Origin: Crocodylus rhombifer | Taxonomy: Eukaryota > Chordata > Crocodylia > Crocodylidae | Assembly (NCBI GenBank): GCA_038503035.1 | Contig: JAVSML010024318.1 | Coordinates: forward strand, 271,891 to 335,890 | DNA: 64,000 nt | Direction of reading: 5' to 3' | Part shown: positions 24,771-35,430 of the stretch, piece after piece | How positions within the stretch are numbered: the first letter of the stretch is position 1 | How the letters are laid out: every line of letters starts with the position of its first letter | The notes under the pieces: generated by a model | The model's input: only the letters and a program-made list of their open reading frames with translations | Told to the model about the DNA's origin: nothing | The model's database searches: none | Program-made: the position numbers and the translations under genes

Positions 24771-26669
24771 TTCACATGTATCACTTATTTTCTATGTACT
24801 TGCTTGTTTGTTTACCACTTGAGCTGTTTTTCATCAGCTCTACAGGATAGAGCATCTTGTCCCAACAACCTTTTATCCAGTCTTCCTTTTCCTTCTTTCA
24901 GCTGTGACCATTCAGGTCAAACACCTCCTTAAAGGGACACCCTCAATTTCACCATCTGATCTGTACTTATGAACAAAGGCACAGTGGGTGGGAAAAGGGT
25001 TCTAGGAAGATTAGAAGCCCAAGTTAAAACTCATGCCTGATATTAACACCACTGACTTCAGCAAGTTTATACATAGAATGTGAATCAGATTCAACTTGGA
25101 GCATACAAGCTACTACCAAAGTAGAAGAGGCAGTATAGGATATAAATCAATTTCTGATACAGGAACCCAGTGGCAGGAAGATACCAGGGAAACTCTGTTG
25201 CTGAAAGACTCTGAAGAGTGAGTGGAGTGCTAGTGTGATGTGCTTATAGCAAGCAGCCTGTGCTGCGGAGCAGGCCTGCAGTGCTGTTGTAGGGTCCAGG
25301 GAACACAGAGGAAGCAATATGTGTTTGGTAGTGCTTTTTTAGTGGACAAATTCTATAGCTGCGAGAAATCCTAGACACATTTTTTGGCACTCTAGACCCC
25401 TCTTCAGGTGTGTGAAAAATATCTTGGGAGCAGATGCCTTCTGTACAATTGTTGGGGAGTTCTGAATACTCCTCACCCCTTTTTGCTGTGCTGGGTCTGC
25501 CACTACCTGCCTCCTCACAGACACTCTGATCCCAGAAGCAGTTCAGTCTGAATCTGCATTGATGTGCATGTGAGAGAAGCGGATTGTGAGGGATAGCTTC
25601 AAGGGAACTGAGGTGCACAGGCCAGTGATTGCACCCAATGCTAATAAAGTGACCCTTGAAAGAACAATGGTCACCAGTCATGGCTCAGTTTCCCTGCCGC
25701 CTACTAAACTGGCCAAGAGATTGATTTCTCAGAGACACAGGCAGGAAAACAGAAATCCAAACCTGAACTGTATAAAACTTGTCCACACACGCAGGCACAG
25801 GGCTAGGAGTCAGGAACATGTATCAGGTGGATTGAGGGGCTTGTGTCCTTGCCACGCAGCAGCGAGTTGGCCTGCCTATTCTCTGCTGCATGTGGCTGCT
25901 TTGGAAACGTTGCCTGATTGCTAATCTCCTCAGATACAGGGGTACCGTTCAGAAGAACTCACTTTGGCTTTTCTTGCGTTTCTCCTGATGAAATAAAAGT
26001 CCCCAGACAGAGTCACCCCGGCTGCAACACGAGGAGCTGCCGCCTCTTGGCCCCATCCACCTCCAGGTACAAAGAACCATCAGGCCTCCCACTAGAGGTG
26101 GCCGATACCCGCCCTGCTTTGGCGGCCAGGAGGGAGCCTGGTTCATTTGATGTTGCCCGCAAGGCTGAGGCGGGTTCCCTGGCTGGCAGGCACAGTGGCC
26201 CTGTTTGGGGGGTGCGTGTTGGGGGCACGGGGCACCCTGAGCAGCAGGGGTCCTGGCGGCTGACTTACAGCGAGGGCTCCGAGGCAGGTCAGCGCAGCCT
26301 GGCGGATCTCAGGCAGTGCCACAGGACGTAGCAGCTGATCCACCCCAGCCTGGCTAAGACTGGGCTGCCTTGAAGTAGTTTCTTATGTGTCTGGCTCCCC
26401 TGCCAAGGGGCCCCTGCACCCTGCCTTGGGAACGTCCAGGCTGAGGGGCAGGGCCAGCCCCAGCTCCGGCCCGCACTGGGTTCACGGCGACTTCGCAACT
26501 CCCACTGCCCGGGGACAGCGAGCCCTGCGCACGCACCCCCTTCCCGGGATACTTGGTACAGCCCACAGTGTTGCTCTCCCACCCCCCAGCTCTGTTCTGG
26601 TTCCGCCCACTCATGCTTCTGGCCTCGCTGCCCCGCCCCGCCCCGCCCCTTTCGCCGCCCTTAGCAAGC
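24771..26669. other. Intergenic/5' region between the SPIRE-like gene and NEPRO
   Basis: No gene can be supported here. It becomes GC- and CpG-rich from about 26.0 kb. Minus-strand helical-looking open frames lie at 26350-26269, ending at a strong donor (GTAAGT at 26268-26263), and near 25320-25200. The first is a candidate 5' non-coding exon of the SPIRE-like gene. Confidence 0.4.
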
Positions 26670-26980
26670 ATGGCGGCGCCCGGGCTTGGGGAAGCTGCGT
26701 GGAATCGGGTGAACGTGCCGTGGCCTGCCACTAGCTCTACGGTGGCCCTGCCAGAACAACACCCCTCAGGTAGAGAAGGGGGCTGTGCGGGGGGCAGGCG
26801 TGGGCGAGAGGCTGGCGTGCAGGGCACGCGGTCCCAGCTGGCTTGGCGCGGCGCTCGTGACGTCACGCGCGCGCCTCTGCGCCCTCGAGTCGTGACGTCA
26901 CCTGCATCTTGGGGTCGTGACGTCGCGCGCGCTTCTGCGTCCTGGGACTGGAAAAACGTGTCCTGGGGCTGTGATGTCAC
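26390..26980. promoter_or_regulatory. CpG island / probable bidirectional promoter of NEPRO and the SPIRE-like gene
   Basis: Dense CpG sequence with GC boxes (CCCCGCCCCGCCCC at about 26633-26646) directly precedes the NEPRO ATG at 26670. The SPIRE-like gene reads away on the opposite strand. No TATA box was recognised. Bidirectionality is an inference from the head-to-head layout. Confidence 0.65.
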
Positions 26981-29900
26981 GTGTGTGCGTGCATGGTAGT
27001 CAGTAGGGGAGTTGTGGGGTACGTGTAGGGGTGCCATGGAGTCTAGGAATTCAATCTAAATCCGCAGGGGGTTGCTGAGAGTCACCAGGGAGATAAAAGA
27101 TATCGCCTTCATCAAAATAAATATGAAATGTTGAATCCGATTTAGACAGTAAGCCACTGGTTCCTATAATGTAGCAGTAAAGTGCATTTGCCTTCCTAAC
27201 GTAAAGTCTGCACACTATCATCTGTACTAGATACGTGAGCACACGGACACATTTGTGCTGTGTGGTGCGGGCATGTTGGCGGTCTGGAAACCTCCCAGGA
27301 TAGATTGGTCAAACAACGTTGGTAATCCTACAGGCACATTAGGATGTGTATGATATACATCTTTAATGTATATTTCCTGCTGGGGGGTGGTAAGCATGTA
27401 TATCTCCCCCCCTAACCCCCCACCCAAAAAAAAAGACTGCAAGTTTTTATTGAAAAGCCATAAGCAGTTGCCCCTCTTTCTCCAAACCCACCCACGCCTG
27501 TGTAGTTATTGTTGTATTGTTGCTCCTTTGGAGCATTCAGAGTCCAGGCCCACTGTCCTTCCTCTCTTACTTCCTTGCGCTGCCCTGCTGCATCACACTG
27601 GTTTCTGTCTCCCAGCTAAGGGGTGTGCAGGCAGCAAAAGGCAGGAGGGGGGAAATGGCTTTTAAAAATCCCTTCTGGATTTTAAGCTGCTTTGTGTGAG
27701 GGGAGATGACAGATTGGGGTTGTAGGCTTTACTTTAGGGGATGCATTTCTTTGGTCATCTGGTTTGGGGTGTGGACTGTTATATGATTGTGCTGTCTTAT
27801 TTCATGTGGAACTGCAAAACAGTAATGTTTCTTCTCCCCTGCAATCCTCCTTTCTCTCCCTCTCACCCTTCCTCCCCCCACCCCTGCAGTGAGATTCCTT
27901 CCAGCAGTTAGTAAAGAGTGTTCTGCCACTCTCACATGGCTGAACAACAAAGCTGTGGATGCTGAAGGAAGAGTCCTGCATGCGATCCTTTACGTCTGCC
28001 ACAGCAAAATGTCTCATCATAAAACCTACCTGTCTCTGAAACAGGTCAGCAGGGAAAATCATACTGATTCATATTATTTTGCAGTAATAGTTGATGGAAT
28101 GAGCTTTCTAAACCCTAATTATTGGTTAATATTTTTTTCTTACAACCTTGTTATGAAACTTTACCAAAACCCAGATCAAGAATTTCTTCATAACATTGTT
28201 CACGTGCATTTTATTCTAAATGAATCTCATTAACTTAGGTTTTATTGATCCTGGGTAGAGAATTTGGCTGCTGGTGAGAGATTTTTACCACTCATTTCAA
28301 TGGGAACAAGACAAGACACTTTCAGCTTCAGTTAAAAACCTAAATAAATACAGTAAAAGCTCTGTTATCTGGCATCCCCTGGGAATGGGGGATGCTGGAA
28401 AACAAAATATTCTGGTTAATTGAGCAGCCCTGGCGACTGCTTCTCACGCCGCATCTGGGGCGTCCATCTGCCCCTCCCGTGGCGGGCTCCATGGGACAGG
28501 GAAGTGGGTCCTGTACAGCCTGTTATGCCCCCAGGCTGTGGGGGCTCAGCAGTGCAAGCTGCTTTGCCCCAAGCAATGGGGGCTCGGAGAAAGCGCAAGT
28601 GCCACGGTGGGCATTTCTGATTTCTGATACCGGTTAGTGGAGCATGCCGGCTTATAAGATGCTGGATAACAGAACTTTTACTGTAGTTCATTTTATTTGC
28701 AACTTTCAAGAAGTGCAATATAACACATTAGATTGGACAGAACTTGTATTTCTGTTGAGAGAAAGGGGAATAATTCAAAGGTTGCCTTAAATACTGTTTC
28801 TACTAACTTGAATGTGCAGGATGAAACTGAGTTTTTCAAAGGTGGTCTCAAAGTAACTTTCAAATTTTGTGACATTACGGGCATGAAATATGCTGCCTGT
28901 TGCAGTAACAAAACTGAGGTTGGAATCCAGATTTTCTGTTCTGATTCTTCTGATTGGTTTCTCCTGAAGCTTCTTTTGCAAGCTTAATTTAAATAGCCAC
29001 AATTGCAAGAAGCTGCCTGGAATGTGCAGGATCAGTTGATAGAGGACTCAAGCAAAGACTAAAGTCCACGTTCCCAATAATGTCATCCAGAGATCGTCTT
29101 TGCCCTTGTGTAGATATTTATATGTGCCAGTGGGTTTGGCACCAGGTGTGGCAGGCCCACACAAAAACAATGGGCAATACTAACAAAGACCCATTGATTG
29201 AGAAACGAAAAAGTATTGACCAAAAGACTTTGTTGGATTTTTAGGTTGAACAAAGCTTGAAGCGTTTGAATTTGATGAACTTAGTGGGCTACGTTCAAGA
29301 CCTGGCAGAACTGTGTTCTAAGTAAGTGTCATCACCTCCTGTTAGAAGACTGAATGCTACTCTTAGCCATGAAGAACTTCATGCTAAGTGTAACCACCCC
29401 CTCACTGCAGGAAAAATAAATCTGAAAATCCTGGAGAGCGTCTAGTTCCCAGCCAGCCTGTGATGGAAGTGGTAGCAGTGAAGGTCTTGGGAGGCTGTAA
29501 GTTGTTGCTGCGTCTACTGGACTGTTGTTGCAAAGCATTCCTGTATCCTTCTTAACAAACCTGGGAGCCTGGAAATGAAAATTCCTACCAGAAAGCCAAA
29601 TATGATCTGCTGCAGGCTTCTCATTGCTGATAACATTTGATAAACGGGCAAATGATGTTTAGTTAAAAAGCCTTTGGTTACAGGCAGTTGTTTTCAGATC
29701 AGCAGGTATGGACTTCAGGCTGCTGGTGAACTGCCGTTATAGCCCTAACTCATCCCAGGTTTGAACAGTCTTTTCCTAAGTAATTGCCAGGCATAGATGG
29801 GTTTCTGAACTGCCTTATAGGAAAGTCTCTGCTCAGTGAATTACACTGTGTTGTTTTTATTGTTTTTCTCACCTTAACAAGCTTTATTTTCAGCTTGACC

Positions 29901-32900
29901 ATTAAACACCTGTGTTTAGAAGAATTCATACTCTTGAATACTGTGGTCTCAGGATTGTTGAGCAGATTATGGTTTGTATACATTTGAAAAGATATATTTT
30001 TCTTGTTCATCGCCTGTCTGCTGTGCCCTTGTTACTTTAATCAGTACATGGTATGACACAGGCCTCAGTGCCTGTTGTCACCAAGAAATGGCGGTGTTGA
30101 GCTAATGAATCAAGGCTTCTTCCCTGCCCTGACTTGAATGGCTCACCCTACCTGAAATCAGACAGGCTTTTACAGGAATCCCAGGAATAGGTGCTAGTGT
30201 AGATGGGGAAGGGTTCATACTTGATGATGAAAATATTTCTATGGCACTTATAATACCACCATCATGTTCAACTGCTGGGTTTTTCCAGTAAGTGATTTTT
30301 TTAAACTGTCTTGTGTGGAGAATATAGTTGGTAGAATAGAGCTGTTCCTTACTGGCCGTGATTCTTCCAGTGAATCATTTTATGAAAAAATGACAAAAAG
30401 ATTCAAACATAGGCTGAAAATGCTAGCATTGTTAATTAAAATATAGAGTCATTTGTGATATGGCATCAAAGTATGCTAACCACTCTGTTCAGAACAGGGT
30501 AGCTTTTCTTGAGGTGGCATTGAACAAAAAGTGTATAGAATGTTAAAGGCAGATAAACAGGCCCACTTGTACTGAACTGGAGGAAGAATGGTTTGTGGGG
30601 AAGAATTTTGATTAAAGAGCCTTGGCTTGATGTCACCTGGGAGTTTGCTCATTCCTAAAGCTTGTGAAGATCCATGAGGTGCATTATATGGGGGAAGAAG
30701 TCTCTGTAATGCAGGCAGTGGATGGTGTCTTCACAGGGTTGAATCAGTCCCAGTCTATATTCTGCGTCCTCTGAAGGTCTCAGACACCTCCATCAAGTCA
30801 AGAACTAGTCCTGAAAAGGAAGGGAGGGCAGGCTACTAGTTGGGAAGTACAAATGTGGGGCACAGCAAAGGGCAGGTGGCCCGACAACATAAAACCAGAG
30901 CCCAGAAATGTATGTGTGTTGGGGAGAAACATGGGAGGGGAAACATTTGAGAGCAAGAAGGGGCAGGTACCGAATGTTTAGTGAATACTGTGGACTTCAC
31001 TTATGCCTCCCAGGTAAGTGCATTATTTATTTAGCTGCATAATGCTTCAGAACCAACTTGTTGTTTATATTTGCATAAATCACTTATGGGCATGGTACCT
31101 TTTGCCCTCCTGTCTACTTAATTGAATTCATATTAGCTGCATAGTAATGTATGTCTGCTAGCTAATTGCTCTCCATTTACGGGTGCCAGAAATAGTGTTA
31201 AGAGGAAGTGGGTGTCAAAAGGGCTGTTATTAGAAGCTTTGAAAATGAGAGTTAGCTGGTGTTGGGGTTACCAATGCCAAGGCACTGACAGTACCCAGCA
31301 CGTAATGAGCACTGATTGTTTACTTTCAGCCTGGGTATGTTCATGTGCTGGGGTAGTACATAGCCTCTTTTGCTCCCTTGGCTTTGCATTTAATGGGGCT
31401 TCTTTGTTTGGGCTAGACCAGCTAGTGTCTGTAGGCAGTTCATGCCCCTGTGTTTTCTGTCTGTCTCCGCAGGATTCTTTATAGATGCGTGTTACAGAGG
31501 CTTACGTCTTTATATGGGGCGTTGTCTGGGTTGCTGCAGAAGGTGTCCAAGACCCAACAGATGCCCTATGTTAAAGGGTTTACCTTCCCCTCTGAGATTG
31601 CTGAATTTTTGGGAGTTAATCTTTCTGTAGAGATCAAGAAAAGGAAGTCTCAAATACTTACAACAAAAAAAGCAAGCAGATGGTTGAACAAAGTGTTCTC
31701 TGCAGAACCTGAGACAGCAGCCAGGTCCTGTGTAAAAGAAGGCTTGGCCATTCCACCAAGGGTCAAAGTGAAAATGGGTGCCCAGCGCCCCGTTGACATT
31801 GGGAAGCCTGTTCTGGTGAAGAGAACCAACCAAGGTAGAGTTCTGGTATTTTGCAGGGGAAACGGGGAAAGGGCTTACGTTAGAAATTTGCTACTGGCTC
31901 TTTGGCCCTCCCTAACTTGCATCCTGTGGAATGCAGCAGTTGCTTGTAAGGCCTGGTCCAAGGATATTTGTGTGGGATGTACTCTACATCTTGAGGTTGT
32001 TTGGTCCAAATGCATGCTAGGACCTAGGATAGCTTTGCAATTTTGTAAAGTGTAAAGTTGTGCAGCTATGTTCCTGCTTTCTGGTGGTCTGTGTTAGCTT
32101 TGAGGGGATGTGAGTAATTTGCACTTCAGAAGCACAAATGAAGGAAGCTTCCCATGGCCCTATATAATTGTTTTTTCTTATTAAATCCCCTTTATTTTAA
32201 AGAGGAAAAGTGAAGTGAAATGGAGTGTGTACTAGCTAAGAGCTGAGCACCAGAACCCAGTTTCTGACTCCCTAGTTCTGTCCTGTAATCACGAGACACT
32301 CTTTCCAGTCAGTTCCAAGCATAAGAGCATTTTATGGGGTTTTTTACCCATCTAGTTACTTTTTTTTTTTTTCTTCAATTTTGTCCTGTGCATCTACCTG
32401 GCAGATGTGTATAGTTCTTTCTCACCTGCCTTTCTGCTTTTTGGATTGATTGCCTGCTGGCATTGCTGAGCATGGATGCAAATTCCAGGGTCTGTTAGCT
32501 TGTGACCTGGTGGTCCTGTATGGCAGTGCAGCACACTGAACAGCCCAGCTGGGGTGAAGTTCTGCAGTGCAGTTCTGGAAAGAACTTACCCAAATATTTT
32601 TTTCCCCATTTTTAAGTGATGTTTTTTTCTCTTCTCTCCCCAATTCAGGGAAACATCTGGGACTTGATGTCAAGACCTTCTGCAGACAACTGAAAGCCCG
32701 AGTCCCAAAGGTCTGTATGGCATAATTTAAAATAGACTTTTACCTTTTGGAGAAGGCTTCCAGCCCCAAATACTTTTCATGCATTTTAGACCAGGGTGTC
32801 ACAAGTGGCACAGATAGTCTCTATGTATAGTACATGATAGATTGGGGAGGGAACAGGCAGCACAGTAGCAGACAGGATAAAAAGCAGAAAGCAAAGCGGT

Positions 32901-35430
32901 AAATTGGGTAGAGAACATGAACAGAGGAAGAAATCAGAGCAGTAGATCAGGCAGGGAGCACAACAGAACAGCAGGCAGAAAGGGTAGGAGTGACATTCGG
33001 GAGAGGATAGAGGGCTAATTTGTGACATCTGCCAAAAATGTTGGCTCCCACTCTTTTAGACATTATCTTCCCCCTCTGCCCCCCCCCCCCATGTTCTTTT
33101 GCCATGAAAACCATTAGCTTGGCTTTCATTAATTGGCCAGGTGCTTTGCAGGTAGGAACACAGCACTGGAAGGGGCCTTCTACATCTTTGATCCATTCCC
33201 CTGCATTTACAGATGATGATTTATCTAATGATTCCTCCAAACCTCCACTTCAAACCCTTGCATGTAATTACAAGATGCAACACGCTTGAAACATTGCATA
33301 GGTAAAAGCAAGAGAGAAGGCACTCTCAGTGCCCAGCCTTAGAGGCATTGTGTAGAGAAGGGGAGTGTCCAGCCTTTTTGAATGTGGGGCCAGATCACAC
33401 TTTTTATCACGCAGTGGGCTGGTGAGCCATATTCAAAGACCTCACAAGAAGTGGTATCACATCACCCCCCACCCCCGAAATGAAAGTACAGTGTTTACTT
33501 TTCCTGTTGCAGCACCTTGGGCCTCAGAAAACAGCTTGGAGGGCTGCATGGTGGCCTGTGGGCCACATGTTGTACAGGCCTGGTGTAGAGCTTGTGCTGG
33601 GGAGTCTCTGTTTTAAAGCTGGAGAAAGCAAATGCAAGGAAGTGGAAGAACTTTCCTGAATCTCAAAGCAAGTTAGGTAGACCTGGAAATAGAGCCTTAA
33701 TCTGAAGTTCTTTAGCGCTGTACTCTTAATGGCTAGACCACTGCCCCACTGCTTCCCCATGCAGTAAAAGGGTTTTCTCTAACACTGAGCATCTCTGCTT
33801 CCCTCCTGTGGGAAGCTCGATGTTTTGCTGTTTTTTTAGGGACTGATTTCTTCCCCTTTATTTCTTTCAGGATAGAAGTTTAATGCTAACAGTTCCTGAA
33901 GCCAAAGTGAGGCCAGCACCACTTTCCTCTTGTGCAATGAGGTCTCAGCACGGCAGATCTCTGGTGCTGACCCTTCGGGAAGCCCACTGTTTTAGGGAAC
34001 TCTCAGAAGCACTCAGAACAGCCATTCTTTGGTTCAGAAGCAAGAAGCTCAGGGCAGAAACCTGCTTTCTAAAAAACAAACTATTGAAAAGCAACCGGCT
34101 ACAGCATGTGGAGGCCCAAGGATGCAGGTATGTTTCCTTGAACATAGATTTAAGGTTTCTAGAGACAGTACTTCACAGTAAGTTACTATTTAGGCCTTGG
34201 CTGTGTGGGAAGGGTGCATTGGTATAACTTTAAAGATTGAATTAAAATTCTGATAACTACATGAGTAAACCTCCTTCTTGTACCCTTCTGGCACAGCCAT
34301 AAAAGTGGGTTTTTGTTCCTAGGTAACTGATGGTAAATATGGTTTGAGCTCAGTTGAAACAAGCTGCTCTTAAACTGAAATGTTTCCATCAGAATATGGT
34401 AGTTTTAGTTAAACCTGTGCAAGTCTCTGTGAAGACAAATTGGTGGAATGTTTACAGATACAGAAATATAAAGACTACAAATTTAAGATGATTCCCTCCC
34501 CAGTAATTCGATTCTACATATAGAAAGTTGACAAACTTGCTGTAACTTTCCATGCAGAATCAAATTATCAGAGGGTCACCTTAAATTTGTCCTGTACTGT
34601 CTGTTCTGCCTCCTCCTCCCCTTATGGTCAGGCATGGCTCTGGCTCCATTCCTGCCCAGAAGCTCCAGCCCTGGAGCTGTTGCCTGGTTGGGCAGTGGCT
34701 GAGCTTCCATGTGTTCTATACTTCAGCAGAGAATGAAGCCAGAACCAGAGCCATGCCTGACAGTAAGTGGCAGAGAGGGCTGTGACTTAGATTTGGTTCT
34801 GATTTTTGGCTAGAGTCAGATTTGGAGTAACTGCCTGTTGTGTGTCATGGATTTGAGTAAACATTGTGTCCCTACTAGGAATAAGTTATTTTTTGTGGAC
34901 GTTTCAGCTCATATCTTGCAACACACAAAAAGGATGGAGAAGTACCTGAGTACTTTATCCCCCAAAGCAGACAGGGTCGAACCTTAGCCGGATAGAAATG
35001 TTTTACTCTTATCAGTCACTAAACTCTGTTCTACCTTTCTCTCCCCCTGCCCCCTTCTCTTTAAAGCTTGCAGAAAAAACTGAGCTGTGTCAAAGCATCT
35101 ATCAGCAAATTCCTGCTCTCTGGCTCCCAAAATGCACATTTGCCAAAGCAATATTACAGACTACGGTCCTGTTGGCAGAGGAGAATTAGGATGAAACTGT
35201 CCAGAAAGTCAAAGAAGACTCCAAGCTTTGGTCAGCAAAATGTTTCTGCTATCCGTGAAGGCCACAGGACTAATGCTGCATCCTTCCTTCCTGCTGCCAA
35301 GCCCTTCAAAAAACAAGAAAAGGTGGGGACCTCTAAACTGAAAGCAGGGGGAAGAAATCCTTGGCCTTTAATGAAAGGAGTGAGTGAGAACGATGATATA
35401 GACAACATTTTTGCAGTAGTGGGTGTGTGA
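26670..35430 (+). CDS. NEPRO: Nucleolus and neural progenitor protein (C3orf17 orthologue), 9 exons
   Basis: Exons: 26670-26769, 27890-28044, 29245-29321, 29411-29542, 29894-29971, 31473-31834, 32649-32710, 33871-34127, 35067-35430. All introns are GT-AG, phases are consistent, and the product is 528 aa against about 567 in human. Recognisable segments are the N-terminal AWNRVNVP, the [17 protein letters not shown] helix spanning exons 2-3, [19 protein letters not shown] across exons 4-5, [16 protein letters not shown] in exon 6, [20 protein letters not shown] in exon 8, and the conserved acidic C-terminus [12 protein letters not shown]. The C-terminal third is rich in Lys and Arg. In mammals NEPRO is nucleolar, is linked to RNase MRP/ribosome biogenesis (anauxetic dysplasia 3) and to Notch-dependent neural progenitor maintenance. 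The start ATG sits in a strong context inside a CpG-rich promoter. Introns carry several small DNA transposons. Its 5' end faces the SPIRE-like gene. Confidence 0.95.
26858..26979. promoter_or_regulatory. Array of four CRE (CREB/ATF)-type sites in NEPRO intron 1
   Basis: Perfect TGACGTCA palindromes occur at 26858-26865 and 26893-26900, with TGACGTCG at 26918-26925 and TGATGTCA at 26972-26979. The last overlaps the E-box CACGTG (26978-26983). Spacings are 35, 25 and 54 bp, and the intervening CGCGCGC and TCTGCG pieces are repeated, pointing to local duplication. The array starts 89 bp after exon 1. Confidence 0.7.
28351..28683. mobile_element. Tigger/pogo-like MITE, 333 bp
   Basis: The inverted ends are CAGTAAAAGCTCTGTTATC and the complement of GATAACAGAACTTTTACTG, flanked by TA on both sides (28349-28350, 28684-28685). 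This is the terminus pattern of TcMar-Tigger elements. No coding capacity. In NEPRO intron 2. Confidence 0.85.
32792..33053. mobile_element. hAT-like MITE, 262 bp
   Basis: A perfect 8-bp duplication TTTTAGAC flanks it (32784-32791 and 33054-33061). It shares GCCACAAGTGGCACAG-type and TGCCAAAAATGTTGGC segments with the copy at 1743-1974. In NEPRO intron 7. Confidence 0.85.
33358..33582. mobile_element. hAT-like MITE, 225 bp
   Basis: A perfect 8-bp duplication GTGTAGAG flanks it (33350-33357 and 33583-33590). Ends resemble AGGGGAGTGTCCAGCC and ACATGTTGTACAGGCCTG. In NEPRO intron 7, 300 bp from the previous MITE. Confidence 0.85.
34627..34761. repeat. Short hairpin-forming inverted repeat
   Basis: TCAGGCATGGCTCTGGCTCC at 34628 is answered by AACCAGAGCCATGCCTGA ending at 34761, with a loop of about 75 bp. 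It could be a MITE or one arm pair of a larger decayed element. In NEPRO intron 8. Confidence 0.6.

Noticed and set aside
26354..27037. Long minus-strand open frame (227 codons) over the NEPRO promoter
   Set aside because: It runs antisense through a CpG island and NEPRO exon 1, has low-complexity Arg/Gly/Ala composition and no family resemblance; GC-rich DNA gives such frames by chance.
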